Source: Anaerolineaceae bacterium (lineage in GTDB: Bacteria; Chloroflexota; Anaerolineae; 4572-78). From it: a stretch of 5,301 nucleotides of DNA. A program made the translations under genes and the position numbers. Positions 1 to 5,301 of this stretch are shown here, piece after piece (within the stretch, counting starts at the first letter, position 1; each line of letters begins with the position of its first letter). The notes beneath the pieces were generated by a model. The model was given only the letters and a program-made list of their open reading frames with translations, was not told the origin of the DNA and searched no databases. Location of the stretch: positions 1-5,301 of the forward strand of contig JANTHQ010000172.1 in assembly GCA_024762375.1 (NCBI GenBank). Direction: 5' to 3'.

Positions 1-637
1 CCACGGCGGAAAGATACGGAATGGTAGTTTGCAATAAACCATTTTCCGATGCCCGCATGGTTGTTTGTGTGTCGCGGTGCATCGTTTTGCGGCGGTCAAC
101 CATCGAAAAAAATGCGAAAACCTTTTTTCGGCTGTAACGGCGCTTTTTAAAAAACGCCAGCAGTTGCTCGTAAGTTCGATATGACAGTGTGGTGGGAATG
201 ACCGGCACCAGTACGGCATCGGCGGCGACAAAAATATTTTCTGCCAGCAGGTTGATGGTCGGCGGGCTGTCCAGAATGAGCAGGTCATAATCGTCGCGCA
301 GTGGTGACAGCATTTTTTCCAACCGGCGGCGCGAGCGTTTCATATCGCTGATGGTGATGTCCAAGTGCCGCAGCGAAAAGGCAGCGGGCAGCAAATCCAA
401 ATTTTCAAAATCGGTGGCTTTGATGCTTTTGTGCACCGCTTTTCCACCCGAAATATATTTTTTCGCACTGACGGGTAATTTCGGTTTTACCCGAAAATAA
501 AATGTTGTTGCGCCCTGCGGGTCGAGATCGCAAATGAGTGTGCGCCATCCCTGCGCGGCAGCGAGATATGCCAAATTGACGGCGGCGGCGGTTTTTCCCA
601 CACCGCCTTTGTTACTGTACAGCGCTAAAATGCTCAT
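1..637 (-). CDS. ParA/Soj-family P-loop ATPase, C-terminus cut by window edge
   Basis: ParA-type ATPases dimerise with ATP, bind DNA non-specifically and position plasmids, chromosomes or protein cargo on the nucleoid. I translated 212 codons without a stop from ATG at 637-635 to the left edge; Soj-type proteins are about 250 residues, so roughly 40 are missing. Visible motifs are the deviant Walker A KGGVGKT at residues 10-16 with signature lysine K10 and K15, DLDPQG at 37-42, Walker B LLILDSPP at 119-126 with D123, and a VPVIPTTLSYRTYEQL stretch near 144-159. FSMVDRRKTMH at 177-187 lies where Soj proteins have their MxDxR segment. Walker A starts at residue 10, so there is no N-terminal helix-turn-helix extension as in P1-type ParA. 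The residue after KT is Ala instead of the usual Thr. The start overlaps the CHAD stop as ATGA, and a good Shine-Dalgarno precedes it. No ParB-like gene is visible. Family assignment is secure; the cargo is unknown. Confidence 0.93.
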   Translation of the reverse strand, partial: MSILALYSNKGGVGKTAAAVNLAYLAAAQGWRTLICDLDPQGATTFYFRVKPKLPVSAKKYISGGKAVHKSIKATDFENLDLLPAAFSLRHLDITISDMKRSRRRLEKMLSPLRDDYDLLILDSPPTINLLAENIFVAADAVLVPVIPTTLSYRTYEQLLAFFKKRRYSRKKVFAFFSMVDRRKTMHRDTQTTMRASENGLLQTTIPYLSAV

Positions 638-2166
638 AATGTTCCTTCTTTCGCGGGGGCAAACAGGGCAGAAAACCGTGCTCGATTTTCCGGTGCGGCA
701 AACGCGGTGAACGTTGCTGCGAATCGCGCTTTTTCTGCCTCTTTTTTCGTTTCTGAAATGCCAACCAAACAGCCGATGGCCAGTGTGGTTTCGGCAGACC
801 ATTTTTTCGGCGGGTGATGCAGGGCAATATCGAGCAAGAAATCTTCTTGAACGCTCAAATCGTTAAAATCACCCAGATTGTCTTGCAAGCGTTTGAGTTG
901 TTTCACCATCGGGTTGATTTTCGGGGCGGGAAATAATCCGGAAAAGAATTCCAGCAGGTAGCGCAATTTTTTGGCATCAATGCGCAGGCGGTGCAGCGCG
1001 GCTTCATCGGTGGATTTTAGCAATTTGTTGCCGTCTTTCACCAGCCGTTTGTATCGCCGATGGATGCGTCCGCGCGCCAATGCGCCAATGGTCAAAGGTG
1101 CGGAAGTGTCGGCGGCGGGTGGCGATTGCAAAAAAGTTTCCCAATCGGATAAAATTTGTTTGACGCGCGGGCTGTTCAATGCGCGGATGGTTTCTTTCAG
1201 TGCGGCGGCGCGTTCTGCACGCAAATGGTCAAACAGCGGCGAAATACTTTCACGCAGTGGTTCAGGTAGCAGGCGGCGGTATTCGGCTTCTGCCAGCAGA
1301 TGCACATCCAAATCGCGCAGGGTGTTGGTCAATTTTCCCACAAACGAAAAATCTTGTTTAAACCGGGCGGCTTCTGCGGCGGGCAGCGCGTCTTTCAATT
1401 GCGTTAGGGCGGCGCGGGTGCGGCGAATCGATACCCGGAAATCGTGCAAAAATTCGGGGTCAATATCCTGCGCGATGTATGGCAGATTGATGGTCATGGT
1501 TGAAAAAAGGTGGGACAACAATTTTTTGACGGCGGTTTCGGCGGGCATATCCGGCGACAGTTGCACATCAATTTTGGATGAGTAACTGCCGGGCGTGTTG
1601 CCGCAGACGCGCATCACGGTTTCCCACCACGGCGCATCGAGCGTTGTTGCGCCACCGGTTTTCAGTTGGCGGGCAATTTCTTTCGCCGTTTTTTCATACC
1701 CTTTCAACGGGGTAATTTCGAGAATGTTGAGTGCGGGCGGTTGTGGCGAAATAGATGTCGGCTGAATGTGATGGGTGGTCAAGCGCACCACTGTTTTCAA
1801 CTCGTCATCGAGCACGCGGTGGGCGGTGATGGTTTCGGTGAGTGTGCCCATGTTCAGCAGTGCCCGCATCTGCATCACCGGCGCGAGTTTTTCGGCGACG
1901 ATGCCATCGCCCAGCGTTTCGATGCGGGCGGGCGGCGCGGCGGTGGTGTTTTGCCGATATTCGCTTTTTGCGGTGTGCAGTACCAGCGTTTTGCCGCGCA
2001 GTTCGAGTCGCCAGCCTTTTCGGTGCAGTCGCCAGTCGAAAGTATCGAGCAGGGTGACGGTTTCACGATGCGGGGAATCGCTGTGGCGGGAGAATGGCGC
2101 ATCGGCGGGAAAAATCTGGTTCAATGATTGAGCATCGGGAAGTAAAAATTGTTGGTGGGTGAGCAT
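634..2166 (-). CDS. CHAD domain protein with degenerate CYTH-like N-terminus
   Basis: CHAD domains are all-helical, rich in conserved His and basic residues, and bind inorganic polyphosphate. Numbered from ATG at 2166 (510 residues), the CHAD domain spans about 210-505. Its signatures are HDFRVSIRRTRAAL at 241-254, LRDLDV at 283-288, HRLRIDAKKLRYLLEFF at 392-408 and LGDFND at 431-436. Residues about 1-185 resemble a CYTH/triphosphate tunnel domain, with LLDTFDWRLHRKGWRLELR at 39-57 matching the usual strand-turn-strand. The N-terminal ExExK metal/phosphate motif is absent (THQQFLLP instead), so catalysis is unlikely. The open frame could begin 12 bases earlier at a TTG (2178). I prefer the ATG because a GGA lies seven bases upstream of it. 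The gene follows the DarA-like gene by 50 bases and overlaps the ParA gene by four. A polyphosphate-binding structural or adaptor role is inferred. Confidence 0.92.
   Translation of the reverse strand: MLTHQQFLLPDAQSLNQIFPADAPFSRHSDSPHRETVTLLDTFDWRLHRKGWRLELRGKTLVLHTAKSEYRQNTTAAPPARIETLGDGIVAEKLAPVMQMRALLNMGTLTETITAHRVLDDELKTVVRLTTHHIQPTSISPQPPALNILEITPLKGYEKTAKEIARQLKTGGATTLDAPWWETVMRVCGNTPGSYSSKIDVQLSPDMPAETAVKKLLSHLFSTMTINLPYIAQDIDPEFLHDFRVSIRRTRAALTQLKDALPAAEAARFKQDFSFVGKLTNTLRDLDVHLLAEAEYRRLLPEPLRESISPLFDHLRAERAAALKETIRALNSPRVKQILSDWETFLQSPPAADTSAPLTIGALARGRIHRRYKRLVKDGNKLLKSTDEAALHRLRIDAKKLRYLLEFFSGLFPAPKINPMVKQLKRLQDNLGDFNDLSVQEDFLLDIALHHPPKKWSAETTLAIGCLVGISETKKEAEKARFAATFTAFAAPENRARFSALFAPAKEGTL
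643..648 (-). promoter_or_regulatory. Shine-Dalgarno of the parA-like gene, inside the CHAD gene
   Basis: Read on the minus strand the sequence is GAAGGA followed by ACATT and the ATG at 637. This is the clearest ribosome binding site in the window. It lies within the last codons of the CHAD gene, which fixes the ParA start and supports coupled translation of the two genes. Confidence 0.7.
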
Positions 2167-2216
2167 TTTGTTGTCCAATTAAAATATATTGTGTGAATGG
2201 TGATGCTGCAGGAAAA

Positions 2217-2546
2217 TCAAAAATGAAAAAATTGCTCACTTTCGAGCACATAAACGGTTGCACCGCCGATGATGCGTTTGATGGGTGATGTGATGAACAT
2301 TTCACCGATTTCGGTGGGCGGCGGCAGGGGCGGGTCGTATCGGGTGCGTTTTTTGCAAATTTTGCCGATAATCTCGGTGACCGATTGCGTTTGGTGCGCT
2401 TTGACGCCAACCAGCACCAGCGCTCGTCCGCCATACAGGTAGGTTTCGGTGCTGTTGATGAGGGTGGGATGAAACCCCGATTGCGCCAAACGGTTGACGA
2501 GTGCGCGGGCGTCTTCGTTATGCACAATGCTGACAATCAATTTCAC
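2217..2546 (-). CDS. darA: DarA/PstA-like (YaaQ) cyclic-di-AMP receptor family protein
   Basis: DarA/PstA proteins are PII-like trimers that bind c-di-AMP at subunit interfaces; their output is poorly understood. This 109-residue protein has exactly the length of the Staphylococcus aureus PstA I recall and aligns with it without gaps. Shared features are MKLIV at the start, T28, L37, G40, G47-V48 and GGATVYVL at 93-100, with an aromatic C-terminus ending HF. The ligand loop is different: where PstA has TTGGFLRAGNTT at 32-43, this protein has STETYLYGGRAL. In detail R26 is His, G34-G35 are Glu-Thr, F36 is Tyr, N41 is Arg and Q108 is His. Nucleotide binding may therefore be altered or lost. The start codon is GTG, fixed by the family's MKLI opening and by a position six bases after the tmk stop. 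The tmk-darA adjacency is also known in Bacillus subtilis. Family membership is firm; c-di-AMP binding is not. Confidence 0.9.
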   Translation of the reverse strand: MKLIVSIVHNEDARALVNRLAQSGFHPTLINSTETYLYGGRALVLVGVKAHQTQSVTEIIGKICKKRTRYDPPLPPPTEIGEMFITSPIKRIIGGATVYVLESEQFFHF

Positions 2547-2552
2547 GATAAA

Positions 2553-3200
2553 TTATCCATTTGCGGGGGTGATGCCCCACGCCGTCAATCGGGTGCGAAT
2601 TTCACGCTGGATGTCGGCGATGGATTGCCGGGCATCCACAATCAGCCAGCGCCGGGGTTCGGCGGCGGCAAGTGTCAGATAACCGTTTCGCACGCGGCGG
2701 TAAAAATCAATTTCCTGCTGATCCATGCGGTTGAGTTCGCCTTCTCCCGCTTGGTTCGCAATTTCTTTCCGCCGAATGCCTTCTTCTACCGGCAAATCGA
2801 GATAGATGGTTAAATCGGGAACCAGCGACCGGGTGGCGAAGGCGGTAATCTGTTTCAGCATAGCCATATCGAGCCCGCGCCCATAACCCTGATAGGCGAA
2901 GGTGCTGTCGGCGTAGCGATCGCACAGCACCATTGTGCCCTCTGCCAGTTTCGGTTTGATGACCTGTGCCACCAATTGCGCCCGGCTGGCAGAATAGAGC
3001 AAAATTTCGGCGACGGCATCCATTTCGGTATTGTGCACATCGTGCAGCACCGCGCGGATTTGGTCGCCGATGGATGTGCCGCCCGGCTCGCGGGTGGTAT
3101 GCACCGCGAATCCGCGCTCGGTTAAATAGTCGGTCAACAGTTGAATTTGCGTGCTTTTGCCTGCGCCTTCGGGGCCTTCAAAGGTGATGAATTTTGTCAT
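2553..3200 (-). CDS. tmk: Thymidylate (dTMP) kinase
   Basis: The enzyme phosphorylates dTMP to dTDP with ATP in the cytoplasm, an essential step of dTTP synthesis. The 215-residue length is normal. The P-loop FEGPEGAGKSTQ is at residues 7-18, the dTMP-binding REPGGT at 37-42, and the DRY motif at 94-96, followed by DSTFAYQG at 98-105. The LID region runs about 142-162 and contains RRKE and NRMDQQ. The P-loop has no arginine at the position after Glu-Gly, while the LID is basic, as in bacterial type II enzymes. The ATG at 3200 is the natural start because the strand leading into the P-loop begins directly (MTKFITFEG). I see no Shine-Dalgarno before it; the leader instead carries a period-7 GAAC-type repeat. 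The gene lies 126 bases after the R3H ATPase gene and six bases before the DarA-like gene. Confidence 0.97.
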   Translation of the reverse strand: MTKFITFEGPEGAGKSTQIQLLTDYLTERGFAVHTTREPGGTSIGDQIRAVLHDVHNTEMDAVAEILLYSASRAQLVAQVIKPKLAEGTMVLCDRYADSTFAYQGYGRGLDMAMLKQITAFATRSLVPDLTIYLDLPVEEGIRRKEIANQAGEGELNRMDQQEIDFYRRVRNGYLTLAAAEPRRWLIVDARQSIADIQREIRTRLTAWGITPANG

Positions 3201-3204
3201 AAGT

Positions 3205-3239
3205 GTTTTGTGTTCAAAGTTTCAGGTTCAATGTTCGTG
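3205..3239. repeat. Degenerate period-7 tandem repeat in the tmk leader
   Basis: On the plus strand the units are GTTTTGT, GTTCAAA, GTTTCAG, GTTCAAT and GTTCGTG in exact register. On the minus strand, the sense of tmk, they read as nnnGAAC-like units ending four bases before the ATG. Heptameric degenerate repeats are known from intergenic DNA of cyanobacteria and some other bacteria. Five imperfect copies are few, so chance cannot be excluded, but the register holds over 35 bases. Confidence 0.5.
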
Positions 3240-3257
3240 ACTGTGCCGGGTCAGGCA

Positions 3258-3308
3258 GCCGATTTCATCCTGAGTAGCCCGCAGGGCATATCGAAGGGTG
3301 AAATCGGC
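3258..3308. repeat. Imperfect palindrome, probable dispersed REP-like element
   Basis: The outer arms 3258-3271 (GCCGATTTCATCCT) and 3295-3308 (AGGGTGAAATCGGC) pair at 13 of 14 positions, with the remaining mismatch a possible G-U pair on one strand. An inner GCCC-GCA-GGGC hairpin lies at 3277-3287. An asymmetric internal loop (GAGTA against ATATCGA) separates the two stems. The core resembles a widespread intergenic palindrome I recall from environmental bacterial genomes, with TCATCCTGAG on one arm and CGAAGGATGA on the other. It begins 18 bases after the stop of the R3H ATPase gene. It could act as an mRNA processing or stability element or an attenuator before tmk. It lacks a U-run, so it is not a typical intrinsic terminator. 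Confidence 0.75.
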
Positions 3309-3326
3309 GGGGAAAACACCCATTCG

Positions 3327-4967
3327 CTATTGGCGAAAGATTTTCACCCGGCGACGGGGGTCTTTTCCACGGCTTTGCGAAATAAGATTCGATTGCCGTG
3401 CCATTTCGTGCTGTTTGCGGCGGATGAATGCCTCTTGCGGGCTGAGTTCGATGCTGTTTTCGCCGCGCAGCACCCGTTTGATGGCTTCTTGGGTTTCGCG
3501 GATGGCGATGGAAAGCGTGTCGGTGTCGGCGAGCGTCAACTGAAAAACATCAATCAGGCATTTTTCAATTTGGTGCTGTGTGTTGGCGCGCAAAATGTAA
3601 AGCGGAATGCGTTTTTCTTCTGCCTCGATGATGGGTTGCGGGCGTTTGCGATAGTGGCTTTTGAGCGTGATGGCAACGTCGGCCTGGCTGAGATGTGGGA
3701 CAATTTCGATGGGCACGCGCAGGGCGTTGGCGGCTTGTCGCAACCGGTTGTGGTTGACGCCATAGACGAAAATTCGTTTGCGAGATAATTTCTCGTCGTC
3801 TGCCTCTGTATCTTCTGCGGCCGGGTTTTCCGTGGAAAACGGGTTGGCAGCCGTCTGCTCGGTGGGGGTTGCGTGGCGTTTTCCGTTGGCAAATGATTCT
3901 TGCGGAAAATCTTGCCGCTGTTTTTTAACCAGATGTGGTTTGCTGGCACTTTTTGCCGGTTCGATGGTGACTTTTCCGCTTTCGTCCCGGATGCGAATTT
4001 CGGGTTGAATGAGCCGTCCGCGCAGCAGATCATCCACGGCACGAGCCACATCGTGATGCACGGCCAACTGGTTACGGTCTTGCAATTCTACCAAAATGTC
4101 AAACGTGGGCGGCGAACGGCGTTCGAGCACGCTTTTTTGGGTATTGCGCCGCCGCGCTTCTTCGTCCGAAAGGGTGACGCTGTCGATGCCGCCGACCAAA
4201 TCAGCGAGCGTGGGGTTGACCAGCAGGTTGTCGAGCGTGTTGCCGTGTGCCGTGCCGATAAGTTGCACGCCGCGCTCGGCGATGGTGCGTGCGGCTTCGG
4301 CTTCTTCCAGCCGCCCGATTTCATCAATGATGATGACTTCGGGGGTGTGGTTTTCCACCGCTTCAATCATCACTTCGTGCTGCAGTTCCGGTTTGGGAAC
4401 TTGCATGCGGCGCGCTTTGCCGATGGCGGGATGGGGAATATCGCCATCGCCGGCAATTTCGTTTGAGGTGTCTACCACAATCACCCGTTTGTGCTCGGCA
4501 AGAATGCGGGCGGCTTCGCGTAACAGGGTGGTTTTGCCCACTCCGGGGCGACCCAACAGCAAAACGCTTTTGCCCGTTTTCAGCAAATCTTCAATGATGT
4601 CAATTGTGCCGTAAATGGCGCGACCCACGCGGCATGTCAGCCCGATGATGTCGCCGCGGCGATTGCGAATGGCGGAAATTCGGTGCAGGGTGCGCTCAAT
4701 TCCGGCACGATTGTCGCCCATAAATTCACCAATGTGTGCCACAACTTCGTTGATGTCGGCACGGGTGATGACGGTGTCGGACAGAATGATTTCGCGGTTG
4801 GTAAAATATGCTTTGGGACGACGGCCTAAATCCATGACCACTTCTATCAGGTCGTCTAAATTTTGTTGAGCAGCTAATGGCTGGCGAATGAATTCAGGAA
4901 AAACATCCATCAAAGCGTTAAGGTCGCTGGTCATCTGTGCCATACGGTTTTTACTATTGCCTCCCAT
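3327..4967 (-). CDS. SpoIIIAA/Ycf45-like AAA ATPase with C-terminal R3H motif
   Basis: This family joins a ring-type P-loop ATPase resembling SpoIIIAA to a C-terminal R3H domain that binds single-stranded nucleic acid; the cellular role is not established. Numbering from ATG at 4967 gives 546 residues. Residues about 20-110 are the N-terminal domain. Walker A GRPGVGKTT is at 139-147, Walker B VIIIDEIG at 211-218 with D215 and E216, and a sensor-like GTAHGNT at 238-244. A charged, low-complexity linker (about 335-397) leads to a small alpha/beta segment (398-480). The end has R516-x3-H520 followed by LISQSRGKDPRRRVKIF, which fits an R3H fold. Start choice is open: M1 has no Shine-Dalgarno and overlaps the upstream gene by 14 bases. 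M9 (4943) has GGGAGG upstream but at 16 bases. M12 (4934) is where the conserved sequence seems to begin. The product is soluble and shows no membrane segment. Confidence 0.9.
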   Translation of the reverse strand: MGGNSKNRMAQMTSDLNALMDVFPEFIRQPLAAQQNLDDLIEVVMDLGRRPKAYFTNREIILSDTVITRADINEVVAHIGEFMGDNRAGIERTLHRISAIRNRRGDIIGLTCRVGRAIYGTIDIIEDLLKTGKSVLLLGRPGVGKTTLLREAARILAEHKRVIVVDTSNEIAGDGDIPHPAIGKARRMQVPKPELQHEVMIEAVENHTPEVIIIDEIGRLEEAEAARTIAERGVQLIGTAHGNTLDNLLVNPTLADLVGGIDSVTLSDEEARRRNTQKSVLERRSPPTFDILVELQDRNQLAVHHDVARAVDDLLRGRLIQPEIRIRDESGKVTIEPAKSASKPHLVKKQRQDFPQESFANGKRHATPTEQTAANPFSTENPAAEDTEADDEKLSRKRIFVYGVNHNRLRQAANALRVPIEIVPHLSQADVAITLKSHYRKRPQPIIEAEEKRIPLYILRANTQHQIEKCLIDVFQLTLADTDTLSIAIRETQEAIKRVLRGENSIELSPQEAFIRRKQHEMARQSNLISQSRGKDPRRRVKIFRQ

Positions 4968-5301
4968 TTGTTTTGGGTGACGGCGTTTGTGCGTGCATCA
5001 TTGGGGTTGCATGTTTGGCATCAATATTGCCGTCAAATGCCGGAAGCAGTCGCGACAAGAAATCTTTGGCGCGAACTGCAATGTGTTTCACTAAAACTTG
5101 CTGGCTGCCGAATTCACGAAACCCGCAAGCGAAAAGATGCGATGTGAGTTCAGTTTGGTAGGTTCGCACGCTGCAATATACCGGGCGGTGATGGGGATTT
5201 TTCAGCAGACTGAGCCCGCCCAATAGCAGGTTGGTGGTTTCGTCATCAATATCGGGGTGAACCATCAGGCGGATCCAGTGCCCCGATTTTCCGGAATGAA
5301 T
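4954..5301 (-). CDS. Conserved protein of unknown function, C-terminal part (possibly GNAT-like)
   Basis: The frame is open from the right window edge to a TAG at 4954-4956, giving 115 visible residues; the N-terminus lies outside. An internal ATG at 5263-5265 is unlikely to be the start, since twelve coding-like residues ending GHWIRL precede it. I see LMVHPDIDDE, then PVYCSVRTYQTEL, a GF (CGFREFG) and SQQVLVKHIAVRAKDF. The order of a post-substrate strand, a helix, a GF and a final strand resembles the C-terminal half of GNAT acetyltransferases, but the acetyl-CoA loop is not visible, so no activity can be claimed. The last 30 residues are polar and probably disordered. The gene overlaps the start of the R3H ATPase gene by up to 14 bases, which suggests cotranscription. 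Confidence 0.7.
   Translation of the reverse strand: MHSGKSGHWIRLMVHPDIDDETTNLLLGGLSLLKNPHHRPVYCSVRTYQTELTSHLFACGFREFGSQQVLVKHIAVRAKDFLSRLLPAFDGNIDAKHATPMMHAQTPSPKTNGRQ

Noticed and set aside
971..1585. A 204-codon plus-strand open frame opposite the CHAD gene
   Set aside because: The translation is rich in Arg and Ser with no recognisable motif, and it lies antisense to well-conserved CHAD signatures. It is a by-product of the minus-strand codon bias.
2167..2178. TTG at 2178 as the CHAD start codon
   Set aside because: It adds only four residues and lacks a Shine-Dalgarno, while the ATG at 2166 has a GGA at suitable distance. It cannot be fully excluded.
2183..2188. TATATT on the minus strand before the CHAD gene as a -10 promoter element
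   Set aside because: No convincing -35 box lies 16-18 bases upstream; the only TTGATT is about 26 bases away. In an AT-rich gap a single -10-like hexamer is weak evidence.
2063..2536. A 157-codon minus-strand frame overlapping the DarA-like gene and the CHAD start
   Set aside because: It is an alternative frame of two genes with clear family motifs, and its composition (Pro, Ser, Arg rich) is typical of a shadow.
3258..3308. The palindrome as a rho-independent terminator
   Set aside because: No run of T follows it on either strand, and the stem is interrupted by a large asymmetric internal loop.
3141..3788. A 215-codon plus-strand open frame across the tmk start, the intergenic repeats and the end of the R3H ATPase gene
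   Set aside because: It crosses two real genes and a palindrome, shows no domain, and has no ribosome binding site that I can see.

Overview
The window carries six protein genes, all on the minus strand and tightly packed, so the reading order runs from the right edge to the left. I see no RNA gene, insertion sequence or CRISPR array. The gene set and order (an AAA ATPase with a C-terminal R3H motif, then thymidylate kinase, then a DarA/PstA-type small protein) recall Chloroflexota, probably the Anaerolineae or a relative. That assignment rests on remembered family resemblance, not on a search, and is moderately confident at best.

Layout from right to left: (1) 5301-4954, the C-terminal 115 residues of a conserved protein that may be a GNAT-like acetyltransferase; (2) 4967-3327, a SpoIIIAA/Ycf45-like AAA ATPase with a C-terminal R3H motif, overlapping gene 1 by 14 bases; (3) a 126-base gap holding a strong imperfect palindrome (3258-3308) and a period-7 degenerate repeat (3205-3239); (4) 3200-2553, thymidylate kinase; (5) 2546-2217, a DarA/PstA-like protein six bases after tmk, with a GTG start; (6) after a 50-base gap, 2166-634, a CHAD protein with a degraded CYTH-like N-terminus; (7) 637-1, a ParA-family ATPase overlapping the CHAD gene by four bases (ATGA), cut off by the left edge.

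There seem to be two functional blocks. The tmk-darA pair is an old arrangement, also known from Bacillus subtilis (tmk-yaaQ), and combines dTTP supply with a c-di-AMP receptor-type protein. Here the receptor-like protein aligns without gaps to PstA but has lost several residues of the ligand pocket. The second block is the translationally coupled CHAD-ParA pair. CHAD domains bind polyphosphate, and ParA ATPases position cargo on the nucleoid. This suggests the hypothesis that the pair distributes polyphosphate granules, with the CHAD protein as cargo adaptor. It is the most interesting idea in the window and is inference only.
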